DNA from: Acidimicrobiaceae bacterium
GTDB lineage: Bacteria > Actinomycetota > Acidimicrobiia > Acidimicrobiales > RAAP-2
DNA length: 22,323 nt
Reading direction: 5' to 3'
Assembly: GCA_003164275.1 (NCBI GenBank)
Contig: PLSY01000232.1
Location: forward strand, 5,068 to 27,390
Made by a program: the position numbers and the translations under genes. Positions 22,276 through 22,323 of the stretch are shown here, piece by piece. The notes under the pieces were generated by a model, which was not told the DNA's origin, did no database searches, and saw only the letters and a list, made by a program, of their open reading frames with translations. Within the stretch, counting starts at the first letter, position 1. Each line of letters opens with the position of its first letter.

Positions 22276-22323
22276 CCGCTGCCGTTCGTCGCGGCGAGGT
22301 CTGGCTCGCCGATCTCGACAAGA
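22272..22323 (+). CDS. MazF/PemK-like toxin, N-terminal start only
   Basis: The window ends 17 codons into this frame. 'VTAAVRRGEVWLADLDK' matches the conserved beginning of MazF/PemK endoribonucleases, where (R/I)-R-G-(E/D)-(V/I)-W-x-(A/V)-D-L follows the start and the Arg-Gly-(Glu/Asp)-x-Trp segment forms the first strand. The family cuts single-stranded RNA at short sequences. The GTGA overlap with the antitoxin gene supports the start. The rest, including the later catalytic Arg and Thr/Ser residues, lies outside, so integrity cannot be judged. Confidence 0.75.
   Translation, partial: MTAAVRRGEVWLADLDK

Overview
This is a GC-rich window. Codon use is strongly G/C-ending, starts are often GTG, and genes overlap by ATGA/GTGA. 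The gene families (an IlvX-like enzyme, two acyl-CoA dehydrogenases, proline/threonine-rich secreted linkers, VapBC) suggest a chromosomal segment of an actinobacterium, possibly of the Acidimicrobiia type. The phylum is an inference from gene content; nothing in the window settles the species. No rRNA, convincing tRNA or CRISPR array is present.

Layout. 1-975 is the 3' part of a chromate transporter (chrA). 1037-1420 is a frameshifted NTF2-like gene. 1868-3759 is a coupled ABC exporter (ATPase plus ABC-2 permease). 3959-4439 holds remnants of a P-type ATPase and a tyrosine recombinase. 4787-5788 (-) is an unusual membrane-anchored zincin-type metallopeptidase. 5967-9016 carries an AidB-like acyl-CoA dehydrogenase, a DUF1345-like membrane protein and a ParB-fold-like small protein. 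9045-9662 holds two more remnants (NmrA-like on +, probable DUF1254-like on -). 9746-11678 (-) is an envelope pair: a frameshifted, degenerate amidase and a phosphodiester-glycosidase lipoprotein. 12066-12290 is a small secreted Thr/Ser/Pro-rich protein. 12481-13226 holds broken nucleotidyltransferase (+) and amidohydrolase (-) genes. 13370-14590 is a second acyl-CoA dehydrogenase, which converges on a minus-strand operon (17706-14672) of an FAD-linked 2-hydroxyacid oxidase/dehydrogenase and a ThDP-dependent IlvX-like enzyme. 18046-18383 is an IS3-type OrfA remnant. 18561-19806 (-) is a frameshifted Nramp-family transporter. 20150-20789 has a DUF1345-like fragment (-) and an AraC-family C-terminal fragment (+). 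20881-21500 (-) is a VapBC toxin-antitoxin module, and 22012-end (+) is a second module (RHH-type antitoxin plus the start of a MazF-like toxin).

How it fits together. The intact metabolic genes are catabolic. The minus-strand pair could oxidise a 2-hydroxyacid to a 2-oxoacid and then decarboxylate or otherwise process it, and acyl-CoA dehydrogenases sit nearby. Between the intact genes lies a gene graveyard: about eleven broken or truncated genes next to integrase and transposase remnants and two toxin-antitoxin modules, as expected of a recombination-prone accessory region. The large genes are uninterrupted, so most of the decay is probably real. At least two of the frameshifts lie at short C/G runs, however, so sequencing or assembly indels cannot be excluded for individual cases.

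I found no clear wholly new multi-gene system. The most distinctive items are the transmembrane zincin with a MafI-like middle domain, the hydroxyacid oxidase/ThDP-enzyme operon, the Nramp protein with altered metal-site motifs, and two toxin-antitoxin promoters with palindromes placed exactly where an autoregulatory operator would sit.
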